DNA from: an uncultured Allomuricauda sp.
GTDB taxonomy: Bacteria > Bacteroidota > Bacteroidia > Flavobacteriales > Flavobacteriaceae
Length of the DNA: 32,316 nucleotides
Assembly: GCF_947258355.1 (NCBI RefSeq)
Contig: NZ_CAMYIC010000039.1
Coordinates: 1-32,316, forward strand
Reading direction: 5' to 3'
The position numbers were made by a program, and so were the translations under genes. Numbering within the stretch: position 1 is the first letter of the stretch; every line of letters starts with the position of its first letter. Below the pieces are notes generated by a model that had not been told where the DNA came from, did no database searches, and saw nothing but the letters and a program-made list of their open reading frames with translations. Below are positions 22,365-30,959 of the stretch, one piece after another.

Positions 22365-24815
22365 TTATAGGATTCCGCCACCACCTTGTTTGGTGTTGCT
22401 GTCCCTTCTTTTACGTTGCTTAGCGCGGTTTTTCCCGCTTCCAAATCGGTAGGACATTCCAACGTATATGTTGTTGCTCTCCCAGTTAAACGCACCTTCT
22501 TGTGCGAAAGGATAATCTCCTTCAAAAGCAAATCGCATCGTGTTGAAAATGTCGTTGTAGTTAAAGCTCAAGGTACCCTTGCCCTCTGCAAAGCTGTAGC
22601 GGGCTCCTAAATTCACAAAATACATGGGCTGGGCATCAAACTGGATGCTCTTGTTACGTCCGCGGTAGAAACCAAAGGCCTGAAGTGTCAGTTTTTTGGT
22701 TACGGTGAAGCTGTTGTTCATTCTAAGGTTCCAAGCCGTATTGTCCACTTTTACCTTTTGTTCCACAATATCGTCCTCGCTAGGATTGGGGTCCGTAGTA
22801 TTTAATGTTTCTGTAAGTCCTCTTTGGGTTTGAGAGAATAAATCAAAACTACCGTTGATATTCCACCATTTGGCTGGGCGGTAATTTGTTGACAGTTCAA
22901 CACCATAAGCCGATGTTTTATCAAAGTTGTCAAACGTGAGTATGGTCTTGTTCAAATCCAATCGGTCCACATAAATGGCCCTGTTGATCTCATCGGAAAT
23001 ACTTCTGTAGAACACCCCTCCGGTTATACTTCCATTTTTGATTCTTTTGGTATAGTTCACTTCATAAGAGCTGGTGAACTGAGGAACCAAATTTGGATTA
23101 CCGAAGGCAGAAATCAATGGGGTTGCAAACTCTCTGATGGGGTTTACTTGCTGCAGGCCAGGCCTGTCCACACGTCTGCTATAGCTCAACTGTAACTGAT
23201 CTTTATCGTTGGGTTTGTAGGTGATAAATGCGGATGGATATATTTCGGTATACTTATCGGTAAAGGCACGTACTGCATTGGTGTCGGCTTTTACCTGCAC
23301 GTCCTCGATACGAACTCCCATTTGGTAGGACCATCTTTCGTAGGTCTGGCCAAAAGTGGCGTAGGCTGAGTAAATGTCCATATCGTACACAAATTCAGTG
23401 GACGGTGTTGGTACCAGATTGCCGTTGGAATTAAAGGATTGTCCTGTAGAGGAATAATCCACTATGGTTTCAAAATTTCTGGATTGTAGTCCAAGTTCCA
23501 ACTTGGAGATACTGTCCAATGGATTTACGTAATCCAAGTTAGCCGTGGTCTGGGTGCGTTCGGTATCCACAAAATCCATATAGTCGGGATACGTGGATGC
23601 CCCTGTAGAGCTAAAATTGGCATCTTGTTCACTTTCGAACTGGTTGTGGTCGACTTCCAGTTCTATGTTGTGCCCCTCCTTGTTAAAATCCAATTTATAA
23701 TCGAAGTTATATTGTTCGCTACGATTATTGGAATCGTCAAAAAACAATTGGGTCACATTTCTGGATGGATTGTTGAAATAGGAAACCTGCGTTTTGCCGT
23801 CCCCTTCACCATCATAGATATTTTGATTGGTAAAAAAGGACAAGGTGTTTTTGTCATTCAGGTAAAAATCGACTCCCAATTTATACAGATGTGACTTGTT
23901 GTTATTGAAAAAGTCAAACTTTTGACGGGAATTCTCATCTATTCTAAGAATGCTTCCATCGTTTACCCATTTACCGATATTGTTTCCATAGTTCCCATAA
24001 AAATTGAATTTTCCGTTACGGTAGTTCATATCTATGGAACTGTTGAATTTGGCTTCGATGCCTTTGGTAAGGCCCATGTTTACGTTTCCATTGAAACCAA
24101 TATTGGCGTTTTTGTGCAACACAATATTAATGATGCCGCTCATCCCTTCGGGATTGTATTTGGCAGAGGGATTGGTGATCAATTCTATGGATTTAATGGC
24201 CGTCGAAGGAATCTGCTTAAGCAATTGTGCAACAGGTACATTGGACAACTTGCCATCTACCATTACCCTTACGTTGGAATTTCCGCGAAGTGTAATGTCC
24301 CCAGTTTGGGCATCAACATTTACAGAGGGAATATTATTCATAATGTCCGAGGCCGAAGCACCAGCGGTGGTCAAGTCTTTCCCTACATTGATGACCTTTC
24401 TGTCCACACGCTGTTCTATGGTTGTGCGTTCGGCTACTACTTCTACGCCTTCAAGTTCCTTGGTTTCTTCTTCCAAGATTACCGTTCCTAGGTTTAGGTT
24501 TCTTTTTCCTTTACTTATTACCAGTTTTTGGGAATAAGTTTTGTATCCGATAAATTGGACCTCAAAAATAAAGGTGCCATCGGGGAGTTTTTTGATTTCA
24601 AAGTTTCCGTCTTCGGTGGTAATGCTACCGGTTATGGTTTTGGTCCCGTCTTCAGACTTGATTACAACGGCTGCATAGGCAACTGGTTGATTCGAAGAAT
24701 CGTCAATAACCTTTCCGTTGATGACACCAAGTGCGGTATCACGGTCGTTTGCTGAAGAAATAAATGGGGATGTCATGCACAATAGTAGTGCAAATAGAAA
24801 GCTCACATGTCTCAT
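22365..24815 (-). CDS. TonB-dependent outer-membrane receptor-like protein (carboxypeptidase-regulatory and plug domains, beta-barrel)
   Basis: 816 aa. Signal peptide to about residue 22. A CarboxypepD_reg-like domain (about 30-115: GVINGKVIDDSSNQPVAYA, FIGYKTYSQKLVI) is followed by a plug domain (about 125-235: VDRKVINVGKDL, SDIMNNIPSVNVDAQTGDITLRGNSNVRVMVDGK, IELITNPSAKYNPEGMSGIINIVL). The rest is an OMP beta-barrel of the OMP_b-brl_3 type. The protein is of the single-component type without an adjacent SusD. The substrate is unknown. It is transcribed alone from a long leader with structured repeats (24864-24913) and ends at the shared terminator near 22300. Confidence 0.92.
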   Translation of the reverse strand: MRHVSFLFALLLCMTSPFISSANDRDTALGVINGKVIDDSSNQPVAYAAVVIKSEDGTKTITGSITTEDGNFEIKKLPDGTFIFEVQFIGYKTYSQKLVISKGKRNLNLGTVILEEETKELEGVEVVAERTTIEQRVDRKVINVGKDLTTAGASASDIMNNIPSVNVDAQTGDITLRGNSNVRVMVDGKLSNVPVAQLLKQIPSTAIKSIELITNPSAKYNPEGMSGIINIVLHKNANIGFNGNVNMGLTKGIEAKFNSSIDMNYRNGKFNFYGNYGNNIGKWVNDGSILRIDENSRQKFDFFNNNKSHLYKLGVDFYLNDKNTLSFFTNQNIYDGEGDGKTQVSYFNNPSRNVTQLFFDDSNNRSEQYNFDYKLDFNKEGHNIELEVDHNQFESEQDANFSSTGASTYPDYMDFVDTERTQTTANLDYVNPLDSISKLELGLQSRNFETIVDYSSTGQSFNSNGNLVPTPSTEFVYDMDIYSAYATFGQTYERWSYQMGVRIEDVQVKADTNAVRAFTDKYTEIYPSAFITYKPNDKDQLQLSYSRRVDRPGLQQVNPIREFATPLISAFGNPNLVPQFTSSYEVNYTKRIKNGSITGGVFYRSISDEINRAIYVDRLDLNKTILTFDNFDKTSAYGVELSTNYRPAKWWNINGSFDLFSQTQRGLTETLNTTDPNPSEDDIVEQKVKVDNTAWNLRMNNSFTVTKKLTLQAFGFYRGRNKSIQFDAQPMYFVNLGARYSFAEGKGTLSFNYNDIFNTMRFAFEGDYPFAQEGAFNWESNNIYVGMSYRFGSGKNRAKQRKRRDSNTKQGGGGIL

Positions 24816-24863
24816 GAGTAGTTCGTTTTTTGATTGATGATTGATTGATGATATATTTAAGAC

Positions 24864-24913
24864 GCCTGTTGATAAAGAATGTTACAGGCGGAATTCATTT
24901 TAACATTCTTTAA
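24864..24913 (-). promoter_or_regulatory. Two overlapping inverted repeats in the TonB receptor leader
   Basis: A 12-bp inverted repeat, TAAAGAATGTTA (24874-24885) and TAACATTCTTTA (24902-24913), overlaps a 7-bp one, CGCCTGT (24864-24870) and ACAGGCG (24885-24891). The stems share base 24885 and interleave, so they cannot form together. TGTTAAA also occurs twice with a 10-base period on the minus strand. It may be an operator or an RNA switch. Confidence 0.5.
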
Positions 24914-24984
24914 CAAGAAAGAGATTTGGATTGCTCTCTATTGTAAGGTATTGTATCCTGATGAGACAGTTAAATAAAGCTTTT

Positions 24985-25018
24985 AAAAGAAGAAACCCCG
25001 GTAAAAAATACCGGGGTT
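24985..25018 (-). terminator. Hairpin with leftward T-run
   Basis: A perfect 10-bp stem, AACCCCGGTA (24994-25003) and TACCGGGGTT (25009-25018), with an AAAAA loop. On the minus strand it is followed by TTTCTTCTTTT, so it would end a leftward transcript. No leftward gene ends nearby; the closest is the symporter at 25502. Confidence 0.75.
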
Positions 25019-25158
25019 ATACATTGATAAGCTATACTAAACACTAACCATTAACTATAAAAATACAGTCTTACCAATGACTTTAATATATGAAAAATAG
25101 ACGACTTTTATTATGATAAGTTACAGTCTATATAAAAGTTTAACACAAAAATTAACAA

Positions 25159-25518
25159 ATGCAAAAAACACTTGTCGTAGGGGCTTCTGAAAACACGAGA
25201 AGATACAGTAACATAGCTATTCGTAGGTTGGTTGATCACAATATTGAAACAACCGCATTTGGGATACGTGGGGGAACTGTATCAGATGTGCAAATTAAGG
25301 ATAACTTGGTTGATTTTCAAAATATTGATACCGTAACTTTATATTTAAACCCAAAAAATCAAAAGGAATATTACCAACAGATAGTGGAACTCAACCCTAG
25401 AAGAGTGATTTTTAATCCCGGCACGGAAAACCCAGAGTTTTACCAAATCCTTGAGAATGCAGGGATTAAGGCAGAAGTGGCCTGTACTTTGGTTTTACTT
25501 GCTACGGGGCAATATTAA
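25159..25518 (+). CDS. CoA-binding protein (YccU-like)
   Basis: 119 aa with a Rossmann-like CoA-binding_2 fold: [20 protein letters not shown] at the start, [15 protein letters not shown] in the middle, and [12 protein letters not shown] and VACTLVLL at the end. These single-domain proteins bind CoA or acyl-CoA; the physiological role is unsettled. Its last 17 bases overlap the end of the convergent symporter gene, so there is no terminator between them. Confidence 0.9.
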   Translation: MQKTLVVGASENTRRYSNIAIRRLVDHNIETTAFGIRGGTVSDVQIKDNLVDFQNIDTVTLYLNPKNQKEYYQQIVELNPRRVIFNPGTENPEFYQILENAGIKAEVACTLVLLATGQY

Positions 25519-26989
25519 TGTCTGTTTCTTGTTTTTTGGTCCTGATGAGCCACAGGCCAATAAATGTCAACAATCCGTTGAGTGGCAACAATTCATAGCC
25601 TACTTGATATCCGCCCAAATAGGCAACAGGCACATTGGCAATTAAAACTATGGTGATCACCGATGCCAGAGCCACTATCCAAACATATTTGTCCTTTATT
25701 TTATGTTTGGTGAAAATTCCAAAAGCAAAAAGGCCCAGCAACGGTCCATAGGTATACCCTGCAACCGTAAGCAAACTATCAATTACATTGCTGCTAAGAA
25801 TGTACTTAAAGGCAATTATGACAATAACAAGGGCTATGCTCATTAGGATGTGGGTGCGCTTTCTAATGCTTTTCTGATCCTTTTCATCTTTGTCTTCAAC
25901 ATTTAAAAAATCTACGCAGAACGAAGTCGTCAACGAAGTAAGCGCACTATCTGCGCTACTGTACGCCGCGGCAATTAAACCAAGCATAAATGTAATGGAA
26001 AGAGCTAGACCCAGATTGCCATTTAGCGCAATCTCAGGGAACAATAGGTCTGTTTTCGGTGAACCGTCCATCATAGGAATACCTATACCCTCTCTTTTTG
26101 CGTAAATGTAAAGGAGAGCACCCAATAGCATGAACAAAAATGTGACCCCAACCAATACAAAACTAAAGGACACCATATTCTTCTGAGCATCTTTCAATGA
26201 TTTACAGGTAAGGTTCTTTTGCATCATGTCTTGGTCCAGACCCGTCATACAAATGGTAACGAACATACCCCCGACAAAGGACTTTATGAAATAGCTTTTG
26301 TTTAAAAAGCTATCCGTTACCAAAAAGTCATTGTAGTTCTTCAATTCCTCCGAAGCCAGGAACTCCCCAAAACTCCATCCGAGTTCCTGATTGATCATCA
26401 CAATGGAAAGTACCACGGCCACAATCATAAAAAGTGTTTGCAGGGTATCTGTCCAAACAATAGTTTTTATACCTCCTTTGTTAGTGTAAATCCAGATTAA
26501 TAGAATGGAGATGATCACGGTAAACTCAAAACGGACCCCCAGGTCATCAAAAACAAACTGCTGCAGAACAATGGCAACCAGGTACAATCGGAACGCGGCC
26601 CCTAGAACTCTGGAGACAAAAAAGAAAAACGCTCCTGTTCGGTGACTCACTTTTCCAAAACGGTCGTGTAAGTATTCGTAAATGGAAGTTAAGTTGAGCT
26701 TGTAGTATAAGGGCAGGAGCACAAAGGCTACCACAAAATATCCAAATAAGTAGCCCAATACTACTTGCATATAGGTTAATTGGCTATCGCCCACCCATCC
26801 TGGAACCGATATGAATGTCACCCCGGATAAAGAGGCTCCGACCATTCCGAAGGCCACTATGTACCATGGGGATTGTTTGCCCGCCTTGAAAAAATCAGCG
26901 TTGGAATCGTTTTTACCAGTAAAGTAAGAAATGAGTATGAGCACCAAGAAATAGGCACCTATAAGCAACAGGATTTGTGTAGCTGACAT
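25502..26989 (-). CDS. Sodium:solute symporter (SSS family)
   Basis: 495 aa with about thirteen membrane segments. SSS landmarks: [17 protein letters not shown] N-terminal loop after TM1, [18 protein letters not shown] in TM2, the [11 protein letters not shown] and [12 protein letters not shown] segments, and [11 protein letters not shown] in the core TM8 region that binds sodium. It takes up a solute together with sodium; substrate cannot be read from the sequence. Start ATG at 26989, divergent from recR (76-base gap). The 3' end overlaps the CoA-binding gene. Confidence 0.93.
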   Translation of the reverse strand: MSATQILLLIGAYFLVLILISYFTGKNDSNADFFKAGKQSPWYIVAFGMVGASLSGVTFISVPGWVGDSQLTYMQVVLGYLFGYFVVAFVLLPLYYKLNLTSIYEYLHDRFGKVSHRTGAFFFFVSRVLGAAFRLYLVAIVLQQFVFDDLGVRFEFTVIISILLIWIYTNKGGIKTIVWTDTLQTLFMIVAVVLSIVMINQELGWSFGEFLASEELKNYNDFLVTDSFLNKSYFIKSFVGGMFVTICMTGLDQDMMQKNLTCKSLKDAQKNMVSFSFVLVGVTFLFMLLGALLYIYAKREGIGIPMMDGSPKTDLLFPEIALNGNLGLALSITFMLGLIAAAYSSADSALTSLTTSFCVDFLNVEDKDEKDQKSIRKRTHILMSIALVIVIIAFKYILSSNVIDSLLTVAGYTYGPLLGLFAFGIFTKHKIKDKYVWIVALASVITIVLIANVPVAYLGGYQVGYELLPLNGLLTFIGLWLIRTKKQETDINIAP

Positions 26990-27065
26990 ATATGCATTTT
27001 GATTTGCAAAGTACGAAAGTAAATTGGTAAAGGTAAAATCGTAATTTTGTAGGAGAATTGAAGCT

Positions 27066-27686
27066 ATGGAATTTTCATCAAAGCTATTGGAAAACGCAGT
27101 TTACGAAATGTCCCAATTGCCTGGAATTGGTAAACGAACCGCATTGCGCTTGGTGCTACATTTGCTAAAACAGCCCGAGGAAAGAACTGAATTGTTGGCT
27201 CATGCATTGTTGAAATTGAAGAGCGAGGTCAACTTTTGCAAAAATTGCCATAATATTTCCGATACCGAAGTTTGCGAAATATGTGCCAATCCCAAACGGG
27301 ACGAGACCACGGTTTGCGTAGTGGAAGATGTTAGGGATGTAATGGCCATTGAGAATACTTCACAATATAATGGACTATACCATGTGTTGGGGGGTAAAAT
27401 ATCGCCTATGGAAGGCGTTGGGCCGCAAGATCTCAATATCGCTTCATTGGTTAAAAAAGTTAAGGATGGAACGGTTAAGGAATTAATTTTGGCCTTGAGT
27501 TCCACAATGGAGGGGGATACCACTAATTTTTACATTTATAAACAATTGGAAGGACTGGAAATTGTTACCTCAACAATCGCCAGAGGTATTTCCGTTGGAG
27601 ATGAATTGGAATATGCGGATGAAGTAACTTTGGGAAGAAGTATTATCAATAGAGTCCCTTTTGAAAGCTCTATTAAAGCGAATTAA
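27066..27686 (+). CDS. recR: Recombination mediator RecR
   Basis: 206 aa, normal length. The N-terminal helix-hairpin-helix ([20 protein letters not shown]) is followed by a C4 zinc finger ([16 protein letters not shown]) and a TOPRIM domain with [30 protein letters not shown] and [10 protein letters not shown] motifs. With RecF and RecO it loads RecA at gaps. Upstream is the divergent symporter gene. Confidence 0.97.
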   Translation: MEFSSKLLENAVYEMSQLPGIGKRTALRLVLHLLKQPEERTELLAHALLKLKSEVNFCKNCHNISDTEVCEICANPKRDETTVCVVEDVRDVMAIENTSQYNGLYHVLGGKISPMEGVGPQDLNIASLVKKVKDGTVKELILALSSTMEGDTTNFYIYKQLEGLEIVTSTIARGISVGDELEYADEVTLGRSIINRVPFESSIKAN

Positions 27687-27765
27687 TGAACATAAATCAA
27701 AAATAAGTCGATTTCTTTAGTATTTTTGTAAAATACAAATCAAAATCACTTTGATAAATACGAAT

Positions 27766-29130
27766 ATGTCAAAATTTGAATTGAAATTACCGCAAATGGG
27801 AGAAAGTGTAGCAGAAGCTACATTGACCAGCTGGTTAAAGGAAGTGGGCGATACCATAGAAATGGACGAAGCCGTCTTTGAAATTGCCACCGATAAGGTG
27901 GATTCCGAGGTTCCCAGTGAAGTGGATGGAGTATTGTTGGAGAAGCGGTTCGATGTGGATGACGTGATCAAGGTAGGAGAAGTTGTAGCTGTAATTCAAA
28001 TTGAGGGTGAGGTTGACAATGTAGCGGATGACAGTTCCGAAAAGGAAGTTGTGGAAGAAGAGCCCGCTGCAGTGCCCGCAAGAGAATTGGAAGCTCAAAT
28101 GGCAGGGGTGAAGGAATCCGTTTCCACACCCACACCCGATTTTTCCAGTTCAGAACGATTCTATTCACCTTTGGTGAAAAACATAGCCAAAGAAGAGAAT
28201 GTTTCCATGGATGAATTGGAAGCCATAGTGGGTACAGGGAAAGAAGGTAGGGTTACCAAGAACGATATTATGGCCTATTTGGAAAGTCGTTCCAACGGAA
28301 GCGAGACCAAAGTGGAGACCAGCACAAAGCCAGAGGCCAAAACAGAAAGAGCGGCCACTCCTTTGGCTCCAAAAGAGACTGTTGCAGATAAACCAAAAGA
28401 ATCCAAAGTTCAGGTAAGTGCCGGTGATGAGGTTATTCCGTTGACCCGTATGGGCAAACTGATCGCCCACCACATGATAGAGAGTATATCAACCTCCGCA
28501 CATGTGCAGAGTTTCGTGGAAGTGGACGTGACCAATGTGGTCAATTGGAGAAATAAAGTAAAAAATGCTTTCCAGGAACGCGAAGGCGAGAAATTGACCT
28601 TTACGCCAATTTTTATGGAAGCGGTGGCCATGGCCTTAAAGAAATATCCAATGATGAACATATCGTTGGATGGGGACAAGGTCATTAAAAAGAAAAACAT
28701 CAACTTGGGAATGGCAGCAGCCTTGCCCGATGGTAATTTGATTGTTCCTGTAATTAAGAATGCGGACCAGTTAAACTTGGTGGGTATGGCCAAAACGGTG
28801 AACGACCTAGCCAATAGGGCCCGAAATAATCAGTTGAAACCTGATGAGATAAAAGATGGTACGTATACGGTGACCAATGTAGGTTCTTTTGGAAGTGTTT
28901 TCGGAACGCCTATCATCAATCAACCACAAGTAGGAATCCTTGCCTTGGGTGCGATTCGGAAAATACCATCTGTTATTGAAACGGACCAAGGAGAGTATAT
29001 AGGTATCCGTAGTAAAATGTATCTATCACACAGTTATGACCACCGTGTGGTAAATGGTGCATTGGGCGGAATGTTCGTAAAAGCAGTGGCCGATTATTTG
29101 GAGGCTTGGGACATAAATAGGGAAATATAA
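27766..29130 (+). CDS. 2-oxo acid dehydrogenase E2 component (dihydrolipoamide acyltransferase)
   Basis: 454 aa from the ATG at 27766; a TTG at 27751 is in frame but not needed. Lipoyl domain: residues 1-80 with K44 in EIATDKVDSEVPSE. A flexible acidic linker leads to the E3/E1-binding domain (about 132-172: YSPLVKNIAKEE … GRVTKNDIMAYL). The catalytic acyltransferase domain (about 215-454) ends with SHSYDHRVVNGALGG, with H426 as catalytic His. The usual DHRxxDG reads DHRVVNG, i.e. Asn430 replaces Asp. Function fits branched-chain or pyruvate-type complexes, and no E1 or E3 gene is adjacent. A -7-like TATTTTTG lies at 27721-27728 but lacks a -33 partner. Confidence 0.93.
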   Translation: MSKFELKLPQMGESVAEATLTSWLKEVGDTIEMDEAVFEIATDKVDSEVPSEVDGVLLEKRFDVDDVIKVGEVVAVIQIEGEVDNVADDSSEKEVVEEEPAAVPARELEAQMAGVKESVSTPTPDFSSSERFYSPLVKNIAKEENVSMDELEAIVGTGKEGRVTKNDIMAYLESRSNGSETKVETSTKPEAKTERAATPLAPKETVADKPKESKVQVSAGDEVIPLTRMGKLIAHHMIESISTSAHVQSFVEVDVTNVVNWRNKVKNAFQEREGEKLTFTPIFMEAVAMALKKYPMMNISLDGDKVIKKKNINLGMAAALPDGNLIVPVIKNADQLNLVGMAKTVNDLANRARNNQLKPDEIKDGTYTVTNVGSFGSVFGTPIINQPQVGILALGAIRKIPSVIETDQGEYIGIRSKMYLSHSYDHRVVNGALGGMFVKAVADYLEAWDINREI

Positions 29131-29202
29131 AGGAAAACGACCCGTATTCCTTTCACTATTCTTAATTTAGAAGCCAAGTGAATTTTATTTAAAAATCCCC
29201 AC

Positions 29203-29976
29203 ATGCAATTACAATTGACCAAACCTATCTGCTTTTTTGACTTGGAAACCACTGGTACCAATGTCGCCAAGGATAGAATTGTTGAAATTTCCATCCTAAA
29301 AGTTTTTCCGAACGGAAACAAAGAGAGTAGGACATGGTTGGTAAACCCAGAAATGCCAATTCCGGCAGAATCGGAGGCCATTCATGGGATTTCGGACGAA
29401 AAAGTGGCCAACGAACCTACTTTTAAACAATTGTCCAAGGATATTTATGCGATGATTAGGGATAGTGATCTGGCCGGATTTAATTCGGATAGATTCGATA
29501 TTCCGTTATTGGCAGAAGAGATGCTACGTGCCGATGTGGATTTTGATATGAAGAGCATGGTCTCCGTGGATGTGCAGACCATATTCCATAAAATGGAAAA
29601 AAGGACTTTGGAGGCAGCATACAAATTTTATTGCGATAAGAATTTAGACGACGCCCATAGTGCCGAAGCCGATACCATGGCCACCTATGAAGTATTGTTG
29701 GCGCAATTGGAACGATATCCCGAATTGGAAAACGACATAAAAAAATTGTCAGAGTTCACTACCAGAAGGCAAAACCTTGATTTTGCTGGGTTTATAGGTG
29801 TGGACGAGAATGATAACCCGATTTTTTCCTTTGGAAAACACAAAGGAAAAACGGTGGATGAGGTTATGGAAAAGGAACCAGGTTATTTTGGTTGGATTTT
29901 AAATGCCGACTTTCCCTTGTACACCAAAAAAGTACTTACCCAAATCAAGTTGAGCAAACTCAACAATAAGTTTTAA
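29203..29976 (+). CDS. DEDDh 3'-5' exonuclease with C-terminal DUF3820-like domain
   Basis: 257 aa. The exonuclease domain (1-~175) resembles the DNA polymerase III epsilon chain: ExoI motif FFDLETTGTN, ExoII-like LAGFNSDRFDIPLL, and ExoIII HSAEADTMATYE with the general-base His. Residues ~195-245 contain FSFGKHKGKTVDEVMEKEPGYFGWIL, typical of the small C-terminal domain seen in exodeoxyribonuclease X-like proteins. It probably trims DNA in repair or proofreading in trans. It lies 72 bases after the E2 gene. Confidence 0.92.
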   Translation: MQLQLTKPICFFDLETTGTNVAKDRIVEISILKVFPNGNKESRTWLVNPEMPIPAESEAIHGISDEKVANEPTFKQLSKDIYAMIRDSDLAGFNSDRFDIPLLAEEMLRADVDFDMKSMVSVDVQTIFHKMEKRTLEAAYKFYCDKNLDDAHSAEADTMATYEVLLAQLERYPELENDIKKLSEFTTRRQNLDFAGFIGVDENDNPIFSFGKHKGKTVDEVMEKEPGYFGWILNADFPLYTKKVLTQIKLSKLNNKF

Positions 29977-30009
29977 GATAAGCAAGCGTTTAACCCCGAT
30001 GAACAACTT

Positions 30010-30621
30010 ATGAAGCTGATTTGTATAGGACGTAATTATGTGGACCACATAAATGAACTGAGCAACGAGCGTCCAGATGAACCTGTGGTTTTTATAAAAC
30101 CCGATTCTGCCATTTTGCCCAAAGAGCAAGATTTCTACATCCCCGAATTTTCAAACGATGTACATTACGAAGTAGAGGTTTTGGTGAAAATTAAAAAGGT
30201 GGGAAAGCATGTTTCCAAAGAATTTGCCCATAAATATTACGATGAAATCGGTTTGGGCATCGACTTTACGGCAAGGGACCTGCAATCAAAATTAAAATCC
30301 AAGGGGTTACCATGGGAAAAGGCAAAAGGATTTGACGGTGCCGCTGTGGTAGGTAAATGGCTGCCCAAAGAAAAATTCAATGATGTGGACAACTTGAATT
30401 TTTCATTGTCAAAGAACGGTGAAACAGTTCAAGATGGAAATACCGCTTTGATGTTGTGGAAGATAGATGAAATCATCGCGCATGTATCTACCTATTTCAT
30501 GCTAAAAAAAGGCGACATCATATTCACGGGCACCCCTGCAGGTGTTGGTAAAGTAAGCCCAAATGACTACCTTGTCGGTACTTTGGAAGGAGAGCAACTC
30601 TTTGATATTAATGTAAAATAA
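30010..30621 (+). CDS. Fumarylacetoacetate hydrolase family protein
   Basis: 203 aa. The FAH C-terminal fold is seen with metal ligands in HYEVEV (E-x-E) and GLGIDFTARD, the KGFDGAAVVG loop, and GDIIFTGTPAGVG near the end. The size resembles FAHD1/YcgM-type acylpyruvate hydrolases or oxaloacetate decarboxylases; the substrate is not decidable. Its TAA stop shares a base with the start of the Hpt gene (TAATG), so the two are coupled. It belongs to an operon with the Hpt gene and cinA. Confidence 0.9.
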   Translation: MKLICIGRNYVDHINELSNERPDEPVVFIKPDSAILPKEQDFYIPEFSNDVHYEVEVLVKIKKVGKHVSKEFAHKYYDEIGLGIDFTARDLQSKLKSKGLPWEKAKGFDGAAVVGKWLPKEKFNDVDNLNFSLSKNGETVQDGNTALMLWKIDEIIAHVSTYFMLKKGDIIFTGTPAGVGKVSPNDYLVGTLEGEQLFDINVK

Positions 30622-30959
30622 TGATATACAACCTCGATAAAATAAATGAAATGGCGGAAGGAGATGAGGATTTCATTACCTCTGTTATTTCCGTGTTTTT
30701 AGAAGAAGTCCCAGAGGATTTGGAAGGCCTGGAAAAGGCAATCAATTCTAAGGACTATGAAAACATATATAAACTGGCCCACAAAATTAAGCCCAATGTG
30801 GACATTTTGGGCATGGAGCAAACAAGGGCCAAAGCCCTCGAAATAGAAACTTTAGGAAAAACAACGGGTAGCATGGAGGAGATTCAAGAAAAGTTTCCCA
30901 TCCTCAAAAAGGATGTGCTACAGGTGGTGATGGAACTAAAAAACGACTTCGACCTATAA
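30621..30959 (+). CDS. Single-domain Hpt (histidine phosphotransfer) protein
   Basis: 112 aa, a helical Hpt domain. The site His is in YKLAHKIKPN, where the usual AHxLKG has Pro at the Gly position. The domain is alone, with no kinase or receiver in the window. Phosphotransfer in a multi-step relay with a distant hybrid kinase is the likely role. One-base overlap with the FAH gene and immediate adjacency to cinA suggest an operon rather than a pathway link. Confidence 0.85.
   Translation: MIYNLDKINEMAEGDEDFITSVISVFLEEVPEDLEGLEKAINSKDYENIYKLAHKIKPNVDILGMEQTRAKALEIETLGKTTGSMEEIQEKFPILKKDVLQVVMELKNDFDL

Larger units (their letters stand above)
24816..25158. other. 343-base intergenic region between the TonB receptor and the CoA-binding gene
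   Basis: It holds the leader of the TonB receptor with two overlapping inverted repeats (24864-24913), a GATTGATG-rich stretch (24827-24850), a hairpin with leftward T-run (24985-25018), and a TACAGTCT octamer occurring twice about 60 bases apart (near 25064 and 25125) before the CoA-binding gene. No ORF or RNA gene was recognised. Confidence 0.6.

Noticed and set aside
27751..27765. TTG start extending the E2 protein by five residues.
   Set aside because: The ATG at 27766 gives the canonical MSKFELKLPQMGES lipoyl-domain start.
29999..30013. Four-codon mini-ORF (MNNL) whose TGA overlaps the ATG of the FAH gene.
   Set aside because: Such short frames arise by chance, and there is no sign of a leader-peptide function such as a repeated codon or attenuator hairpin.
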